This document shows positions 24,980 to 36,908 of a stretch of 64,000 bases of DNA, piece by piece. A model generated the notes under the pieces. The model was given only the letters and a program-made list of their open reading frames with translations. It ran no database searches and was not told the DNA's origin. The stretch is from Armillaria gallica. Taxonomy: Eukaryota; Basidiomycota; Agaricomycetes; Agaricales; Physalacriaceae. The DNA lies in assembly GCA_037576215.1 (NCBI GenBank), contig JBANDB010000013.1, positions 496,001 to 560,000 of the forward strand, written 5' to 3'. How positions within the stretch are numbered: the first letter of the stretch is position 1; every line of letters begins with the position of its first letter. Position numbers and translations under genes: made by a program.

Positions 24980-26370
24980 TTAATACTGTTCAAGTGCTAC
25001 GCCCAGGGAAAGTTTAGTAACCCACGTATTGGCATACTTCCTCGTTTCAGGATCGAAAGGCCCGAAGTGATTCTCTTCCCCATCCAGCGTCCAAAACTCA
25101 TAATACACGAAACCGCGATCTTCATAACCATCATGCATCAATCCGCTCTTCTTGTTCTTCAGTTGAAGCTCCTTCATGAATTCCACCATCACCGGCTCCA
25201 TTTTGCGCCAGGCTGATCAGACGTTCAGTGCTACATCACATATAAAGATTCGAACAACATACCTCGCTCAGTTAATGGCTTGCGCTACAAGCTTATGCGC
25301 TGCAATTTTCCTCCAGGGTACCCTATAGATCAAGTCCTCCCATCCAAGTGCCTCGAGCTTCTCAATGACACTGACGCCGAAATGACCATCAGATTCAACT
25401 TCGAAGCTTCAATACACAGACTTACGCCTCGAGTCTCTTTCGACGAATCACACTTAGCTCGTCTTTGCGTGCATTTACTCTCTTTGCCAACCATGTGTCG
25501 CACATATCCCCGTGCTTCAGCAAATCAATCAATAATGGAAGCACTGTACAACGGGACCACACGCACCGCTTCAATAGCAACCAAGTAAGCCTTTTTCTTT
25601 TCGCGCCATTCGTTGAAGTTAGTTTCATCGTCAAGCATACCTTTCGCTTCCTCGTTGACTAACATCATGGAAGGAACATAAAGGCACGTCGTGCCATCTG
25701 ATAAAGTAGTAATTAGAAGCAAGCAGCGCGCTAAAGATGGTAGGGTCGATCGTAAAGAAAAGACGGGAAGATGATCACGGGTATTATCCTCGTTGATCGT
25801 CGGACCAGTGTCGGACTGAAACTTGATTGTACATACCATGAGCATCCGACTTGTTAATGATACGAAGAAAAACATACATCTCTGTGTTTTGCAAGCAATG
25901 CTTACAACAGCGTGTGCGAGTGGCCCACTGAACGAGGCTCGTTGCATGTAGACAGAACTAAAGATGTTGTATGAAGATTTGTTAATGATAAGTAATATAA
26001 CAAGTTACAACGAACCTGACAGTATTTGTCAAAAAGCAGACTAGCATAACGAGGTTCCGACAAGTCCTCAGGGAGATCAGGGAGGCCATTCAAGTTCTGG
26101 CGAGCACTCCTCCAGACACCAAGCGAGTTGCGGTCCAGGAGAATCGAACGAAGAAACTTGTTTGTGCGACACAAATGTAGGAGGTTGCGTGGTTCTAGAT
26201 GGCTGAAAATCTGAAGTTGATTGTCAACATCAATAACCGTACAGTGTTGTAGTACTCACCTCGAGAAGAACATCCAAGGGGGTCTCTGACACACGTTCTA
26301 GTAGCCCTTTGAGTCGACGTCGCCTTTTGGCCTCAATACCAGGGGTGCTATGTGGTCGTTTTGGTGCCAT
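24980..26370 (-). pseudogene. F-box protein, tandem copy 1, with a frameshift near the 3' end
   Basis: It starts ATG 26370 with a basic N-terminus, then an F-box (ERVSETPLDVLLE, intron, IFSHLEPRNLLHLCRTNKFL). Next come LLFDKYCQFC and TRCCKHCLQN, the paired-Cys motif typical of a large Agaricomycete F-box family. F-box proteins recruit substrates to SCF ubiquitin ligases. The exon before the last has GTAGCGCAAGCC where copy 2 has five more bases. This shifts the frame and gives a TGA right after LVAQAIN (about 25270). The last exon (24980-25210) remains open in the correct frame, so the damage looks recent. A sequencing error is possible. Confidence 0.7.
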
Positions 26371-26826
26371 GCTCGGCCAGGCGTGAGGATCGCTGTCAAT
26401 CACGTCAAAAAAAAACAGATCGCTAGAGTTTATATAGGATTCTAGACATGCACGATGACCGTTGATCGGCAGTCGGCAATCGCGGCGGTATACAAAATTG
26501 CCCTATAGGATACGTATCCATAGTAAGACTGACGTAAAGCAGATACATTCGAACGCGATTTCAAGAATTTTCGGCGGAAAAAAAACCAAAGAAATCGGAA
26601 TAAGTATTGCAGTGACTAAAAACGGCTTATCAGCTACACTTTCAGCTTCGCATTTTAAGAGCTTTCGCGTCTGCATATACACTGACCAAGGCTATTTAGA
26701 CCAGCGGAAAATATAGCTCAAATGTGGTTTTCGCACACCAGCGTAGTACTGAGCTCCCTGACGGCACCACTGAACCAGAACAGACACCAAGAGAAAAGAA
26801 CGGCAATTCCCCCTTTATAACATGAA
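26371..26826. other. Intergenic gap between F-box copies 1 and 2
   Basis: Contains the upstream region of copy 1 (26371 onwards) and the 3' flank of copy 2. I see no gene or RNA in it. Confidence 0.4.
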
Positions 26827-28210
26827 CTACCATGAAGGTCCTTCATCGGAGAGCTTCTTCGTGACTGGGTCGAAAGGCCCGAATATGTTGTCTGCTCCAT
26901 CCAGCGTCCACGATTCATAGCTAAAAAACTTCCCAGAAGCACCGACGGATTTTCCCATTGAGAATGGGTCTCTTTTGTTCCTCTGCTGAAGCTCCTTCAT
27001 GAACTCAACCATCACCGGTTCCATTTTGCGCCAACCTGTGAGCAACGAACGATGAGCCAACGCATCGGATAATAGACTCAACATATACATACTTCGATCA
27101 GTCAATGGCCTGGAGTACGCTACGAGTTTGTGCGATGCGATCTTCTTGCGAGGTATCCTGTCGATTAGAAATTCCCATCCTAGCTCTTTGAGCTTTCCAA
27201 TGACGCTGGTACCAAAGAACTAAAAGTTAGAGAGACGAAACAGTAAGACATAGGATGTGAACGGACTCGTCTACTCTCTTTTGACGAATCCTGCCGAGTT
27301 CGACTTTATGTGCCCAGGATCTTGCGGCCAACCAGGCTTCACACTGTTCACCAAGCTGTGGTAACACAATCAGCCAAGCGTCTTCAACTGGAACAATGCC
27401 GCATGTACCTCCTCGATCGCGTTCAAATAAGCCTTTTTGTCTTCGTACCAGTCTTCGAATTTATTCCCTTCGTCCGGCAAGGCTTTGACTTCCTGCGTCA
27501 AGGCGATCATGGAGGGAACGTGATAGTATTCCCTAAGGTCAACACCTAACCAAACTGAGACGTCGTAGCCAAAAAAAAAAAAGTCAGAGAAACAACTGAC
27601 CAGAAAAATGCGATGGGATTATGCTTTTCACTTTGATCAATTCATCAGGTATTATTGGGGTGAAGCTAGATCTATCTGTTAGTTCGTGCCCAAATGAACT
27701 GCAAAGACCTACATGGCAATATTCTTGAGGCAACCATCACAGCATCGAGTTCGCATCGACCATTGAACATAACTTGCCTTAGCAGACGCTAAGCATAACT
27801 AGTAGGGTATACCAATGAACGGCATATTAACTGAAGAGTACACATCGACACACCTGGCAATATTTGTCGAACAGTAGGCTTGCGAAATGAAGTTCCGACA
27901 AACCATCTGGAATATTAGGTAGATTCTCCAAGTTTCGACGAGCACTTTTCCAGACAGAAAGTGCAGAACGGTCAAGAAGGATAGCGCGAAGAGACTTGCT
28001 TGTGCGACAGAGATGAAGCAGATCGTGGGGATCCAAATGGCTGAAAATCTGTTCTCCTTTGTTACAAATGCACCTGACACCGACAGATACTCGACTCACC
28101 TCAAGGAGGATATCCAAAGGTATATCAGACACGCGTTGCAGCGACCCTTTCAGTCGGCGACGCTTAGCAGCACATGGTTTCCCAGCATTGCGCTGTCCGT
28201 GCTTTGGCAT
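26827..28210 (-). CDS. F-box protein, tandem copy 2 (intact)
   Basis: ATG at 28210 is followed by a basic N-terminus and F-box (QRVSDIPLDILLE, intron, IFSHLDPHDLLHLCRTSKSL). Then come LLFDKYCQ and MRTRCCDGCLK, and a helical C-terminal region with FEDWYEDKKAYLNAIEE and ELGWEFLIDRIPRKKIA. The last exon has WRKMEPVMVEFMKELQQRN, ending at TAG 26827-26829. Seven or so exons can be joined in phase, giving about 390 residues. The expected second Cys of a CQxC motif falls at a splice junction and is not recovered. Likely role: substrate adaptor of an SCF-type E3 ligase; target unknown. Confidence 0.75.
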
Positions 28211-28889
28211 GTTCGCAGCTACACAAAAGGGAACAAAAAGGGCCAACTATTGCTACGTGTCCAGCTGCCAACGCGCTTTCACTTACGTGATTCTCTAAAA
28301 ACGCGTTGATCGTGGATGTCAATCAGAAGCAGAAGCACGCAGGAGTGCACCTTCAATGTTCAAGTACGCATTTCCTATTTGGCCGTTTTAAAGTTTGCTT
28401 TGTTCTGAATCATTTTCTAGTCAGACAAGTCAGGGAAAATTCAGGCAATGACGAGTCCGTCTAGGGCAACACTTGGTCAGGTCATGATGGCATGTCCATG
28501 AAAAACCAAGTAGAGAGCGCGAATAGATGCCTAAACATTCGGAACGAGACAATGATGTTATTTCTCTGTTGCATTTGTAAGCGTGTGTAACGGGGGAGGT
28601 ACTACAGCGTTAACAACAGTTATTACTAATTGCTGTTGAACCTCAGGCTATTACCTACCGTGACTTCGATCCCTACTGTTCAATCAGAGATCTCGATGAG
28701 TGTCCAACTTGTTCGAGACCTCTCATAGTGTCTCCTTCTGCAGAACGATAAATGTGCAGACCAATGTCTTGATAAGTATGTCCTCCTTGTCGGTTGGCGT
28801 TCTGAGGATAGTTTGTATGGTATTGAGGGGAGCAACCCATTGAGCGAGGTACGGGGAGAGAGCTTGCGGGTGAGGTAGATCTCATCTGA
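28211..28889. other. Gap between F-box copies 2 and 3
   Basis: No convincing gene. The left part is the 5' flank of copy 2 and the right part the 3' flank of the decayed copy 3. Confidence 0.4.
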
Positions 28890-29248
28890 AGCTTATGCGG
28901 CGATAAACTTGGCAGTGTTTGTCAGGCAAAAATTCCGGTAGTGGGTCGGGATACTGAGGAGAACCTTTATCACCGAACTATTCTCCAAGCGGGGAGTAAA
29001 GAACGGTCAAGAAGGATAGCATGAACGGCACAGCGCAGATGGATAAATCGAGGCAGCGGGAGACTTGGGCCGTCGTTAGAAAAAGATGAGCGGGGTGGCA
29101 ATATAGCACTCACCTCAAACATCTCAAAGAAAATATCCAGCCGTCTCTCAGACACCACGCTCAGCAGCCCCTTCGGTCGCGGCGGTTCTTGAGATGCGAA
29201 TCTCCAGGCCTCTGGGAACGTTCCGCTGTGGCCTTTGGGAGAGGACAC
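28890..29248 (-). pseudogene. F-box protein, tandem copy 3, relic
   Basis: It starts ATG 29248. A region alignable to copies 1 and 2 (PKGLLSVVSERRLDIFFEMFE, then FIHLRCAVHAILLDRSLLPAWRIV, then LPDKHCQVY) is separated by stops and frameshifts. Only the N-terminal third remains. The array thus reads, from 3' to 5' on the minus strand, recently frameshifted copy, intact copy, old relic. Confidence 0.65.
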
Positions 29249-29701
29249 GACAATCAGGACCCTAGGCGGCTTTACTGGTGGCCACGCTGAGAAGGGGGGC
29301 GGGGAGGTTGAAAATGGGTGTTGTTGAATGAAGTTAAACAGTGAGCCAATATGTTTATAATTTGCCGCAAGTCTGGTGGTTTACGCAGGTCGCATGGATT
29401 GGTCCTCATATACGCAATGAAAATGTAATGGGGAGTAAAGTCGAGGAATGCCGGACATACCGGTATCCACATCTCTCTGGAGGGTGCCCGCCCTTTCCAT
29501 CTAATCACCGCTAACCATATTGAGGAGGCGGATGCCGTCCTATAGCGATGTCCTCCGATTTTTACTAGGATGTCTGGGGCGTAGCCTTGCTGTCGCAGTT
29601 GCTTAACTGACGCCAAGAATGGGAATGGTTATGGCCGCCGTGGCACTGCGCTCGGACCACTATTTATTCAAAATACACCTAACAAGCAGCCGTAAACAGT
29701 A
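29249..29701. other. Gap, no gene seen
   Basis: A reverse ORF at 29272-29616 lacks any recognisable domain and looks like chance. Confidence 0.35.
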
Positions 29702-30320
29702 TCAGAGCCATCCCTCAGCATCCACCGCATTTGTAGTCAGAAATCTAGGAAGGGGAATCGAGCGACGCATGTACTCGGCAGCCGTCGCCTTGGTCACAAG
29801 GTCTCTCTCGAGCGCATCAACATCAGCGCACTTTACGAACATCTCTGCAGCGTGCAACGTGCGAATGGCTTCTTTAAACCAAACTCGGCAAGTAAACTTG
29901 GGTTCCCTGGCACGGTCAGTATCCGGGGTACACATGGGTATGCTGTTCAAGAAATAATCGAGGTATGAGTGGTCCCAGTCCTCTGGGATCTGTCCGATCT
30001 TGGTAAAAGTGACGGGCATGCTGTCCTCGGACTGGGGATTCACCCAGAGTACGCATTCGTACTGCCAAGGCGCGGTGCCAATCTTATTGGTGGCGTGGAA
30101 TTTGTAGCCTTGTGAAGAGTCCTAGAGATTGGCTCATCAGCTAGCAGACGATATTAAATTACGGATACTCGCCACTACAAGATATAGGCTCCAATGAAAT
30201 GCACCCGCGATATTGGTCGAAGTCAATACGGCATATATGTCGTTTTTTTCCCTATAGTCAAGCTCGTTCAGTGGGATCTGTGCAGCAGAATACGAACGCC
30301 AGTTACATGGAGGCTGTCAT
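29702..30320 (-). CDS. Small basidiomycete protein of unknown function
   Basis: Three exons can be joined in phase: MTASM-EKNDIYAVL (start 30320, intron about 30250-30305), AGAFHWSLYLV, then DSSQGYKFHATNK from about 30122, running to a stop at 29702. The total is about 170 residues. HWSLYL and GYKFHATN recur, as I remember it, in many hypothetical Agaricomycete proteins of this size; no function is known to me. No signal peptide or membrane span is visible. Confidence 0.6.
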
Positions 30321-30575
30321 GCTTGGTCTAATGGAGAAAGAGGTGATAAGAAACGTGTGCCTACAACCCAACGAATGTAACGCACAGGGCTCGTGACTAT
30401 AAAAGCTATTGATACGCGAGGAGTTTCTCAGTATGCGGTCATACCTCGAGACTAAGAAGCAAGGTAGGAAATTCTGGCCCTAGGTGGATTCGCCGGAAAA
30501 GGTGCATAAACAAATATCCGCAAGAGTGTCCAAGTTAATGATATATATCTTGATAAAATCACAAAGAGCTTCTTG

Positions 30576-32178
30576 TCAGATTAACCATGGGCCAAGGAGG
30601 TAAGCAAACAGAAAACCTATTAACATCACCCCGAAGAGTTCCCACCCTCGACTAATCCCTGACTCTCCCATCGAAATTGCTTTCTTCAGAGCTTCTTCTA
30701 TCGATAGAGCCATCGCGTCCATGCTAAAAACACGCCTCGCTCGTTCCTTCGCCCTCTTCGATATAGCATGCCTATCTGCTTCGCCCAAGCTGTCGATCTC
30801 CTTTAGGACCTCGGCCCACAGGTCTGCTTGAGGAGTACGCAACCAACCTGTACGCTGATCTGCCGGTCCATCCACAACACTTTCAACGGGTCCTCCACTA
30901 TCGCATGCCAATACCGGCAAACCGCAAATCATAGCTTCGACAGGAACGATGCCAAAGTGCTCATTTGTCGGTGTATAGAGCAGAGCCTTCGTCGATGAGC
31001 TCTTCAATAACCAGGAACGCTGGGCGGTAGTGAAGTTGAGCAGGAACAAAACATCAGGGTTATCGCGAGTGGTGTTCAGAGGGGAGATTTTAACAGCGTT
31101 GGGAGTAGAGGGGGTGATAACATCGTATCGCAAGGCATGTCTCTTGGCAAGGTCGATCAAGGAATACAGGGTGAGCATGTTGTCTTCAAGCCGAGGATCA
31201 TATCCTCCAGCGATAACCAGGCGCGTCCTGGGCGCAAGGCTGGGTAGGGCCTGAGCAAATGATTCAATAGCTAGGGCTGCGTTCTTCTTCTTCTCGAATC
31301 GATTCACAGAGATAAAGGAAGGACGGTCACTGGAGGATAGTCAGAACAGGTCAGATAACACAAGACAGCGCCTTACGAAGCTATGGCGACAACGTCGGGA
31401 TCCGAGGTATCAACCTCAGCCTCGTACGCAGCAATGTTAATACCTGGATACACTACTCTTGGGGTTGCTGAAATAGAGGTAAAATACGCCTTGAATACGC
31501 GCGCAGTAAACGAAGAGTTGGCCAGTATTATGTCCGCTTGTCCTGTGAACAGTAAGCAAGGGCGTTCAAAAGTGGTCGTGTACGCACGAGTTGTTATTTC
31601 TTCCCACCAGTCCATCGGAAACCGGTAGATCCTCTTTAGCAGGCTTCCCTGTTTCTGCATCGCTGACCCTTCGATGAACGCGCCATTTGCAAGCAACTTG
31701 TCCGGGAAATGGCAGTAGAATACCACTCTAGTCTTGCCCAGCATGCGAAGGAATGGTATACATGTTGATAGTTGGTCGACGAAGAATACATCATATTTTT
31801 GAGATGAGGACCAGAGAATATGGGCAGTGAGGTGCAGTTGCCTAGCGTGTGCGAAGAGAATATGGAATTTTCCCTTTAGGGCACGAGGAACCGGGGGTTT
31901 GACGTTGAACACAGAGAGACTTCCTGATGAATTGAGAGAAATTTCACGAGGAAAATGCATGGTTGCTCACCATCTTTGGTCTCCTCAAAGCAATGGCTAG
32001 GATCGTGGTGAGAGGTGTAAATGTCGACGGAATGGCCCAACCCCTGCAATCCAAGCGCAGCATCCACGACGAGACGTTCTGCGCCACCTACAATAAAGCA
32101 ATGAGTTGGAAGTAAAGGCCAATGAGTATTGGAAAGCATACCGATTCCGAGATCTGGGTGGAGAAAAGCTACTCTCAT
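30576..32178 (-). CDS. ALG2: ALG2 mannosyltransferase of N-glycan assembly
   Basis: A GT-B glycosyltransferase (family 4). The N-terminal domain begins [20 protein letters not shown]. The C-terminal nucleotide-sugar-binding domain has [30 protein letters not shown] and [19 protein letters not shown] (an EX7E-type motif), then a hydrophobic tail [16 protein letters not shown]. Alg2 adds the second and third mannoses (alpha-1,3 and alpha-1,6) to dolichol-linked GlcNAc2Man1 on the cytosolic face of the ER. Four introns of about 45-60 nt all keep phase, for example GIG|GAER at the first. The start ATG 32178 matches the family start. It shares a 163-bp divergent promoter region with RFC1. Confidence 0.93.
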
Positions 32179-32341
32179 GGTCGTGGAGGGGTGCAGATGG
32201 AGAATTGGCAATGGGACTGGACGGGCCTGAATGGAGTGAATGGACACGATTAATCGTGACTGTGACCTCACGCGCCGAACGTGACGCACAACGCGTCCGT
32301 TCTACCGCTGCCGCTGACTACCATCTTCTTCACACGCAACG
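32179..32341. promoter_or_regulatory. Short divergent intergenic region between ALG2 and RFC1
   Basis: Only 163 bp separate the two start codons, so both promoters must lie here or extend into the genes. No TATA box is evident; the sequence is moderately GC-rich. Confidence 0.45.
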
Positions 32342-35300
32342 ATGAGCTCGGCAAAGGCGTCCAAGGCGTCCAAGGCAACCAAGGCGCAAAAGCCGGCCGG
32401 GGTTGATATCAGGGCCTTCATGACCGGCTCGTCCAATAGCCAAGGCAAAACCGGTTCATCTGTAAGTGGCAGTCGTTTTATTCCAAGCCTGTGGGTTGAA
32501 AATACGCGTAGCAACCGGCAGCGTCAGGCTCGTCACAGACGAAGAAAAGCTTGAGTCAAATGGCGGGTACGAAATCTTACCTTGAGACACCAATCTGCAG
32601 CTTATCAGGTCGGCGTAGGTTCGTCGAGTCTCAAGCGCAAGACAGCGGTGCTCTCCAGCGACGACGACGAGGAACAAAAGAAGACTCCGCCAAAGAAAAA
32701 GCCAGCAACTGCGTCGACTAACGGCAAGCCTGCGAAGTCGTCAAAGGCCATTGAGATCAGTGAGTGTCCTGGTTTTACTCAATATCAACAGTCTGACTTC
32801 TTTTTAGGCGATGATGACTCTCCGTCACCCCCTCGAAAGCCGGTAGTGAAGCGCAGGAAGCCTGCTGCTCTTATCTCGAGCGACGAAGACGAAGAAGACT
32901 CGCCGCCCAAGAAGAAACCTGCCCCATCGATCTCGAAGCCCAAGGCCGTCACAACAAAACCGCGACCTTCAACAACCTCCAAGTCCAAAACTATTGGGAA
33001 GAAAGCAGAAGGTTTCGTGTCCATCAAAAATCACAAAGATGAGGATTACGCTTCGGCTTCCGACGAGGAAGAGGACTTGATCCCTAAGCCGAGCAAACCA
33101 CCTCCCAAGAAGAAAGCCAGCACCTCGAAGGATGCTGATGGCAAGGGCAAGGAGAAATCAAAAGAAGAACCTAAGAAGTCTAAGTGCGTTCCCTCTTCTA
33201 CCGCATTTCCTTGTACTGAGATGACCCAAAGCTGGGCCGCTGTGAAAGCCGCAAGGTTGGCCGCACCTGTCGCCCATGGCTCCAAAGATATCCCAGACGG
33301 CCAGCCTGACTGTCTCATGGGCCTTTCATTTGTTTTCACCGGCGAGCTAAGTAGTTTCTCCCGGGAAGAGGCAATTGATTTGGCGAAACGCTTCGGCGGG
33401 TACGTGTGTATATCGCCTCCCATTCAATATCTTATCTCTTCCTAGACGAGTGGTGGGACAACCCTCGTCACGGACTGATTTTGTCGTCCTAGGCTCCGAT
33501 GCTGGGCCGTCTAAGCTGGCCGCCATTGCAAAGCACAAGATTAAGACCATGAACGAGGACGAGTTTTTGAATTTGATCGCTACCCGGAAGGGTCCTGGCA
33601 ATGGCAAGGTTGATGAAAAGACGAAGAAGAAAATGGAAAAGGAGCAGGAGGCCATCAAGAATGCCGCCAAAGAGATGGAAAAACGAGAAAAGCAAGCGGC
33701 GAAGGAAAGCAGGGACGCGGCTGGCAGGTAATGTCTGTCTCGCCAGTTAAGGTCTGGCGCGACTAAACATCCTTGTAGTTCGAAGGTAATCGAACCATCT
33801 TCCCAACTATGGACGACGCGATACTCTCCTCAATCTCTCAAAGAGATATGTGGAAACAAAAGTCAAGTAGATAGGCTGCTTCAATGGCTCAATGACTGGT
33901 ATGTGGACCTCTATTCCTAAAATTTCATTCAATAAATATGGTCCCAGGCCTCAGAGTCTCAAGAGTGGGTTCAAGAAACCAGGGAAGAACGGAATGAATA
34001 TCTTCAGGGCTGTCCTTATCACGGGCTCCCCTGGTATCGGTAAAACGACCAGCGCGCACCTTTGTGCGAAACTTGCCGGATTGACACCCATCGAGTTGAA
34101 CGCAAGTGATGCGAGAAGCAAGAAGCTCGTTGAAGTACGTCGCGCTTTCTCGTTTCTTGAGCAGGATACTAACTCTGTTGAACAGAACGGGATGAACATC
34201 AACAACATGTCATTGGATGGGTTTCTTGGTGGCGCCCACGTTCGTGCATACCTATGCTTATCATCTGTGGTCTCAGCTGGCGCTATTTTAGGCAACGAAC
34301 TCCTCAGGCGTCACTATCACTGATCGAAGTTGTCTTATTATGGACGAAGTCGACGGTATGTCTGCTGGCGACCGAGGTGGCGTCGGTGCGCTCAATGCGT
34401 TGATCAAGAAATCCAAGGTTGGTAGAAGCCTAGTCGTCGTCTCCGCCAGCTAAGCTACATTCGATCTCCTAGATTCCCATTATTTGCATTGCCAACGACC
34501 GTAACGCACAGAAATTGACTCCACTAAAGGGCACAACATTCAGTATGAACTTTTCGAAGTACATGGTGTTAGTAGAAGAGATGGAAACCTGCTCATGCTT
34601 TCCGTTATAGACCTCCCGCCGCGCAAGTCCGTTCCAGAATTTTGACGATTGCATTCAAGTAATGTCCCTCTCAGTATCTCTACAACCCTTATTCACGGTA
34701 TTTGCAGGGAGAAGATGAAGGTTCCGGCGAATGTGATAGATCAGCTCATTGCTGGTTCACAATCGGATATTCGACAAGTTCTCAATATGCTATCGACCTG
34801 GAAGTTGTCCAGTGACTCGATGTCATTTGATGAAGGCAAAGCATTGTAAGTGCTGTCAACTTGACTATTACCAGTGATTCATTATGGAACGAAGGACGAA
34901 AATGAACGAGAAATATGCCATCATGAGTCCGTTTGACATTACATCCAAGATGCTGGGGCCGTATTTGTTCTCGGCAACGGCTCGAGAAACACTGGGCGAC
35001 AAGATGGAGTTATACTTCCAGGATCACTCCTTCATTCCGTTGTTCATTCAGGTGCGCTAGACCTGGTCTGTCCCTTATTTCTTGGTTCTCAACGTCGTAC
35101 AGGAGAATTATCTGAAGACACAGCCTGCCAAGCTTCGGAATCTTGACGGACCGGACAAGGTCTTGAGAGAACTCCAGCTGATGGACAAAGCAGCTGCGTC
35201 AATCTCCGACGGTGATTTAGTTGACGGTCTTATACATGGGTTAGTCGTGAACCGTCATTCTGCGATCCCCTCTGATATGTGGGTGCTACAGACCGGAACA

Positions 35301-36164
35301 ACATTGGTCACTAATGCCACTTCACGCTGTGTGCTCAGCTGTGCGACCAGCATCTTTCCTCTACGGTCAAGGGGCTCACTATGGTGGCCCAAATCCCATG
35401 TCTTTTCCACAGTATGTCTCTGTTCACTCTCTTGTTGGTTGCATGCATTGACTGGATGAAACCTAGATGGCTTGGGCAGAACTCAAAGCAGAGCAAGCTC
35501 AATCGTCAGTTGGGTGATGTCCAGATCCGAATGCGACTCAAGGTATCTGGAGACAAATCGGAGATCCGACAATCATATATCCCTGCGTTGTTTCCTCACA
35601 TCGTTAAGCCTCTGGCGGACGAAGGCTCGGTTTGTCGTACTGTTGTTCATTGTCCGCACGTGTCTGACCAAACTCCACACAGGGGGCTATTGACGATGTT
35701 ATCGAGCGAATGGATGAATATTATCTCTCAAAGGAAGACTGGGATACTATCGTCGAGCTCGGCGTCGACCAGAATAGGGATGAACTCACTCTCAAGAAGA
35801 TATCTCCTTCTGTCAAGTCCTCATTCACGCGAAAGTATGTCTCTGCTATAGCCATATGTACCTGTTGCTAATCTCGTTCTTTCTAGGTACAATGGCCAAG
35901 AACATCCTATACCCTTCCACAAAGGCCAAGATGTTGGCAAGGCGCCCAAGAAACTCGCTGCTGGCCCAGCTCCTGACTTGGAAGACGCTTTCGAGGTGAT
36001 TCGGTTTCCTGTACCCTCTGCCTTTCACTGATGCCCTTTTCTATTAGTTGGATGATATTGTTGACGATGCTTCTGATGACGAGAAGAAGCCAAAGAAGGA
36101 CGATATCGATAACGACAAGCTCATCCACGTTGCCAAAGCGAAGAAGAAGGCGGCAAAATCGTAA
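32342..36164 (+). CDS. RFC1: Replication factor C large subunit (clamp loader)
   Basis: The N-terminal part is long, Lys/Ser/Pro-rich and acidic (PPKKKP repeats, DSDDEE-type patches). A BRCT domain follows (LMGLSFVFTGELSSFSREEA, then TDFVVLGSDAGPSK; about 33310-33560), then an AAA+ domain. Walker A is ITGSPGIGKTT (about 34018-34050) and Walker B LIMDEVDG (34334-34356), with GSQSDIRQVLN as sensor region. The C-terminal collar has ENYLKTQPAK and ends in a Lys-rich tail at TAA 36162. RFC1 loads PCNA at primer-template ends. Many introns of about 50 nt; near 34520-34610 the donor GTACAT at about 34559 keeps frame (FSMNFSKPPAAQVRSR). Confidence 0.93.
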
Positions 36165-36908
36165 TTTAGACGACGTAATACCTCGTTGTATCTTCCAATC
36201 TATGGTTTTGGTTTTTCACCTCGACAATTCTTCACAGGGCGTATCAACATGGCGCTGTGATTAACCCATTTTGATTTTGGAACGAAGGAACGAACGACTT
36301 GAGTTATAGATGAATGAAGGCTACCCTGGAACTGGGATCTGGAGACGTCGTTGGGTGATATATAAAAAAGTGACGATCGATACTATTTTCCAAGTATGTC
36401 CTGTCATATGGCGGTCGGCTGTTCAGCATTTGTTCTCGGCTATGGGGCAGAGGACGCAGGAGTTGCTCCCGACGATGACCCTGTTGAACGATCAACTCAC
36501 TGGAAAACAAAACAACACATATTTGGTCGTCACAACTTGTCTACACCGTACATTCCTTTTAATGTGGTAATGCCCGGGGGCGGTGGTGCTCACGCATTTT
36601 CTGGTCATCTCCGATGAGGAGGTGAGCACTGTCCCCCCATTTTTATTGCCCTTCGACTACAGTGAACTAGGCGAGTTCTGTTCCCTTTGAAGTTCATATT
36701 CTGTATCGATTTTCCGCATATTGGCACAGGTAAATTTTTCCCCAGGTCTGGTGCATGGGACTATCAAATGGGCGCTTAATTTCGGGTCTTGAGCACTGAG
36801 GATAAGTATCCAGATAGACGCTGCGAATTCTTCGAACAACGTCATCATTTCACACTTGTGATATATACAGGCCCTTATCAGCCTCCATCTCCAACTGCGA
36901 CGACCGAC
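36165..36908. other. Intergenic region between RFC1 and the MYND gene
   Basis: No gene seen. ATATATACAG at 36861-36870 is a TATA-like element about 40 bp before the ATG of the MYND gene. Confidence 0.45.
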
